DNA of 5,416 nucleotides from an uncultured Clostridiaceae bacterium (lineage in GTDB: Bacteria; Bacillota; Clostridia; TANB77; CAG-508), in contig CATXTS010000121.1 of NCBI GenBank assembly GCA_958402495.1, positions 1 through 5,416 on the forward strand. The letters run 5' to 3'. This document shows, one piece after another, positions 4,564-5,416 of this stretch. The notes beneath the pieces are model-generated. The model was not told the DNA's origin, did no database searches, and saw only the letters and a list, made by a program, of their open reading frames with translations. The position numbers and the translations under genes are program-made. Positions within the stretch are counted from its first letter, which is position 1; the number at the start of each line of letters is the position of its first letter.

Positions 4564-5416
4564 TTACTCTTTAAATAACTCCATAATATCTTCTTTTGTC
4601 AATTTATTTACAAAAGTTTCATTTGTAGAGAGCATATTATCAATTAGTTTAGCCTTCTTTTGTTGCAACTCAAATATCTTTTCCTCTATCGAATTTTTAG
4701 TAATTAGCTTATATACCTGTACATTTTTCTTCTGTCCAATACGATACGTTCTATCTGTTGCCTGATTTTCTGCTGACAAATTCCACCAAGGGTCATAATG
4801 AATTACCATATCTGCCCCTATTAAATTTAGACCAGTTCCACCAGCTTTTAAAGAAATCAAAAAGACCTTAATCTCTTCATTATTATTGAATTCTTCTACT
4901 AATTTAATTCTCTGTGCTACCTTTGTTTGACCAGTTAATTTAAAGTACGCAATGTTTTCCTTTTTCAAAGCCTTTTCCATAAATTCAAACATCCCTGTGT
5001 AACCAGAAAAAAGTAGAATTTTATGACCTGCTGCTACCGCATCTTTTAAAATTTCTATACACTGGTTTAATTTGCTGCTCTCTCCTGTATAATTTTCAAT
5101 AAATAAACCAGGATGACAACAGATTTGTCTTAATCTCATTAGTAAGGCTAATATCTTAATTTGACTTTTCTCAAAACCATTTACTTGCATTTCTGCCATA
5201 GCTTCTTGTTTAGCATTTGCCATATAAGAAGCATAAATTTTTAATTGTTCATCTTGCATTTCATTATGTAGAACTGTAATACTTTTATCTGGCAATTCCG
5301 TTAATACTTCTGTCTTAATCCTTCTTAAAATAAATGGTTCTATTAGCATTTTCAATTTTTTCATAGCCTCATGATTTTCTTCTTTAACGATAGGTGTCTC
5401 GTATAGTTCTTTAAAC
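4564..5416 (-). CDS. SNF2-family DEAD/DEAH-type helicase, C-terminal part (partial)
   Basis: This is the C-terminal RecA-like half of a SWI/SNF2-family ATPase, a class that translocates on duplex DNA and, in bacteria, is linked to remodelling protein-DNA complexes. The exact role of the Bacillota members is poorly known. The frame is open to the right edge; 283 residues plus a partial codon are visible. Counting from the Met at 5364, motifs include LIEPFILRRIKTEVLTELPDK (7-27), MRLRQICCHP (76-85), motif IV KILLFSGYTGMFEFMEKAL (115-133), motif V LISLKAGGTGLNL (169-181), DPWWNLSAENQATDR (191-205) and motif VI DRTYRIGQ (204-211). The Met at 5364 is internal: the 17 codons upstream (starting FKELYETPIV) continue the family pattern and there is no ribosome binding site. 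The Walker motifs would lie outside the window. The gene ends with TAA 22 nt before trmFO. Confidence 0.94.
   Translation of the reverse strand, partial: FKELYETPIVKEENHEAMKKLKMLIEPFILRRIKTEVLTELPDKSITVLHNEMQDEQLKIYASYMANAKQEAMAEMQVNGFEKSQIKILALLMRLRQICCHPGLFIENYTGESSKLNQCIEILKDAVAAGHKILLFSGYTGMFEFMEKALKKENIAYFKLTGQTKVAQRIKLVEEFNNNEEIKVFLISLKAGGTGLNLIGADMVIHYDPWWNLSAENQATDRTYRIGQKKNVQVYKLITKNSIEEKIFELQQKKAKLIDNMLSTNETFVNKLTKEDIMELFKE

Noticed and set aside
5362..5364. ATG as the start of the helicase gene
   Set aside because: The frame is open upstream to the window edge with SNF2-like sequence, and no ribosome binding site is present.

Overview
The window looks like part of the chromosome of a low-GC Bacillota bacterium, probably from the Clostridia. 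The evidence is the AT-rich sequence, purine-rich AGGAGG-type ribosome binding sites before nearly every gene, a ribosomal protein S12 with the 13-residue insert usual in Gram-positive bacteria, and a folate-dependent TrmFO tRNA methyltransferase. Stop codons are TAA or TAG, and Trp is encoded by TGG, so the genetic code appears standard. I cannot name a genus.

All six genes are on the minus strand, so transcription runs from high to low coordinates, in three units. (1) 5416-3140: the C-terminal part of a SNF2-family helicase (cut by the window edge), then trmFO 22 nt downstream, ending at a strong intrinsic terminator. (2) About 3075-1970: one unrecognised, highly charged 323-residue protein with its own promoter, a perfect 11-5-11 inverted repeat just upstream of that promoter, and its own terminator. 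(3) About 1843-1: the str operon, rpsL-rpsG-fusA, driven by a near-consensus promoter (TTGACA-17-TACAAT). fusA runs off the left edge.

The str operon supplies S12, S7 and the elongation factor EF-G to translation. TrmFO makes m5U54 in the tRNA T-loop. The helicase and the unknown protein have no evident link to translation, and the terminators and promoters separate them from the str operon.

The most interesting points are these. The trmFO reading frame seems to lose its native C-terminus to a one-base deletion at an A4 run (3239-3242); the other frame continues with a TrmFO-like tail that ends inside the terminator stem. The predicted 5' end of the rpsL mRNA folds into an 18-bp stem-loop. 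The rpsL-rpsG spacer holds a nested inverted-repeat structure that could be a regulatory site. The unknown protein has a 60-residue segment with 14 basic and no acidic residues. I see no mobile element, CRISPR array, tRNA or rRNA gene, and no clear new multi-gene system.
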